The notes under the pieces: generated by a model
Databases searched by the model: none
What the model saw: the letters and a program-made list of their open reading frames with translations, nothing else
What the model was told of the DNA's origin: nothing
Shown: piece by piece, positions 7,924 through 8,741 of the stretch
Layout of the letters: every line of letters starts with the position of its first letter
Position numbering within the stretch: position 1 is the first letter of the stretch
DNA from: Campylobacterales bacterium
GTDB taxonomy: Bacteria; Campylobacterota; Campylobacteria; Campylobacterales; Nitratiruptoraceae
NCBI GenBank assembly: GCA_027068245.1
Contig: JAMOUF010000170.1
Location: 1-8,741 of the forward strand
DNA length: 8,741 bases
Direction: 5' to 3'
Position numbers and translations under genes: made by a program

Positions 7924-8741
7924 ATGAAACGACTCACTTTCATTTTTCCCGGACAGGGCAGCCAAAAAATCGGTATGGGAAAAGACTTCTATGAAAATTC
8001 CCCTTTGGCAAAAGAGATGATCGAAGAGGCATCTGAGAGGATAAAGGTTGATTTTAAAAAGCTCCTTTTCGAAGAGAACGACCTGATAAACCAGACCCGT
8101 TTTACGCAGCCCGCTATTTTGGTCGTAAGCCTAATAGCCCACGCTCTTTTTGGAAAATCCCCAAATATGGCTTTGGGTCACTCCCTTGGAGAGTTTAGCG
8201 CTCTTGGCGCAGTGGAAGGGATGGGTTTTGCCGACGCCGTGGAGGTGGTTCATAAAAGAGGCGAGCTTATGCAAGAAGCGGCGAAGCAGAGTGACGGTGG
8301 TATGATGGTGGTTATGGGACTTGATGATAAGAGGGTGGAAGATATCTGCAAAAAAAGCGGCAAAAATGTCTGGCCCGCAAACTACAACAGCGACGGACAG
8401 ATAGTGGTAGCGGGAATTAAAGAGGATTTGAAAGAGATGGAGCCCGTATTTAAAGAGGCTGGGGCAAAAAGAGCTTTGCTTTTAAATATGAGCGTAGCCA
8501 GCCACTGCCCTTTGATGCAAAGTGCTGTTGAGCCGTTGAGAGAGATTTTGGATGAGAAGATTAAAGATAGCTTTATAGCTCCGGTGGTATCCAACGTTAC
8601 CGCAAAACCTTACGATAAAAAAGCCCAGGCACTTGAACTGCTTCCGCAACAGCTGGTAAAACCGGTGCTCTATAAACACTCCATAAAAAACGTTGAAGAT
8701 GAGACCGATATATTCATAGAGTTTGGCGAAGGGTGCGTGCT
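7924..8741 (+). CDS. fabD: Malonyl-CoA:ACP transacylase FabD, N-terminal 272 residues (3' end outside window)
   Basis: The gene is open from the ATG at 7924 to the window end, covering about 272 of the roughly 305-310 residues typical of FabD. It begins MKRLTFIFPGQGSQKIGMG, with the GQGSQ oxyanion-loop motif (10-14). The nucleophile elbow is GHSLGE with Ser87, the substrate-carboxylate arginine is probably Arg112 in KRGELMQEA, and the catalytic histidine is His194 in VASHCPLM. All expected catalytic residues are therefore present. The enzyme transfers malonyl from CoA to acyl carrier protein, the entry step for chain elongation in type II fatty acid synthesis. Near the break the usual GPGKVL reads GEGCVL. 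GGAG (7915-7918) is the ribosome binding site. It is preceded by a terminator-like hairpin and its own promoter. Confidence 0.95.
   Translation, partial: MKRLTFIFPGQGSQKIGMGKDFYENSPLAKEMIEEASERIKVDFKKLLFEENDLINQTRFTQPAILVVSLIAHALFGKSPNMALGHSLGEFSALGAVEGMGFADAVEVVHKRGELMQEAAKQSDGGMMVVMGLDDKRVEDICKKSGKNVWPANYNSDGQIVVAGIKEDLKEMEPVFKEAGAKRALLLNMSVASHCPLMQSAVEPLREILDEKIKDSFIAPVVSNVTAKPYDKKAQALELLPQQLVKPVLYKHSIKNVEDETDIFIEFGEGCV

Overview
The window is ordinary chromosomal DNA, almost certainly from a Campylobacterota (epsilonproteobacterial) species. The evidence is the gene order (end of atpA, then atpG-atpD-atpC, tolQ-tolR-tolA-tolB-pal-cpoB, slyD, fabD), which from memory matches the Campylobacter jejuni block running from the ATP synthase genes to fabD. 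The Pal signature VEGNCDEWG also fits, since I recall that variant from Campylobacter and Helicobacter Pal/Omp18. Every gene is on the + strand. Arginine is often AGA/AGG and isoleucine often ATA, and no gene stands out in composition, so there is no sign of recent transfer. I cannot name the genus.

Bases 1-2881 hold the 3' part of the F1Fo ATP synthase operon: the C-terminus of alpha, then complete gamma, beta and epsilon. Beta has intact Walker A, catalytic Glu, Walker B and DELSEED elements, so the motor looks functional. Only three bases after atpC, bases 2885-7291 encode a complete Tol-Pal envelope system in the classical order. It comprises the inner-membrane proton-driven motor (TolQ/TolR), a short TolA-like coupler, the periplasmic TolB propeller, the outer-membrane lipoprotein Pal, and the coiled-coil/TPR protein CpoB. 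The first group makes or uses the proton gradient for ATP, and the second uses it to tether and constrict the outer membrane at division. Bases 7350-7856 encode a SlyD-type FKBP prolyl isomerase with a His/Cys metal-binding tail. From 7924 to the window end is the first part of fabD, which feeds malonyl groups into fatty acid synthesis.

The genes are tightly packed and no gap exceeds 70 bases. The four longer gaps (before tolB, pal, slyD and fabD) each contain an extended -10 promoter match, TGnTAWAAT, so the run is probably several overlapping transcription units. A short GC hairpin follows slyD. The fabD leader holds an inverted repeat that overlaps both its -10 box and its ribosome binding site, and this is the most interesting non-coding signal here. 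I did not find a previously undescribed system. The notable points are the fabD leader, the repeated promoter motif, and a TolA-like coupler that lacks the usual SxxxH transmembrane motif.
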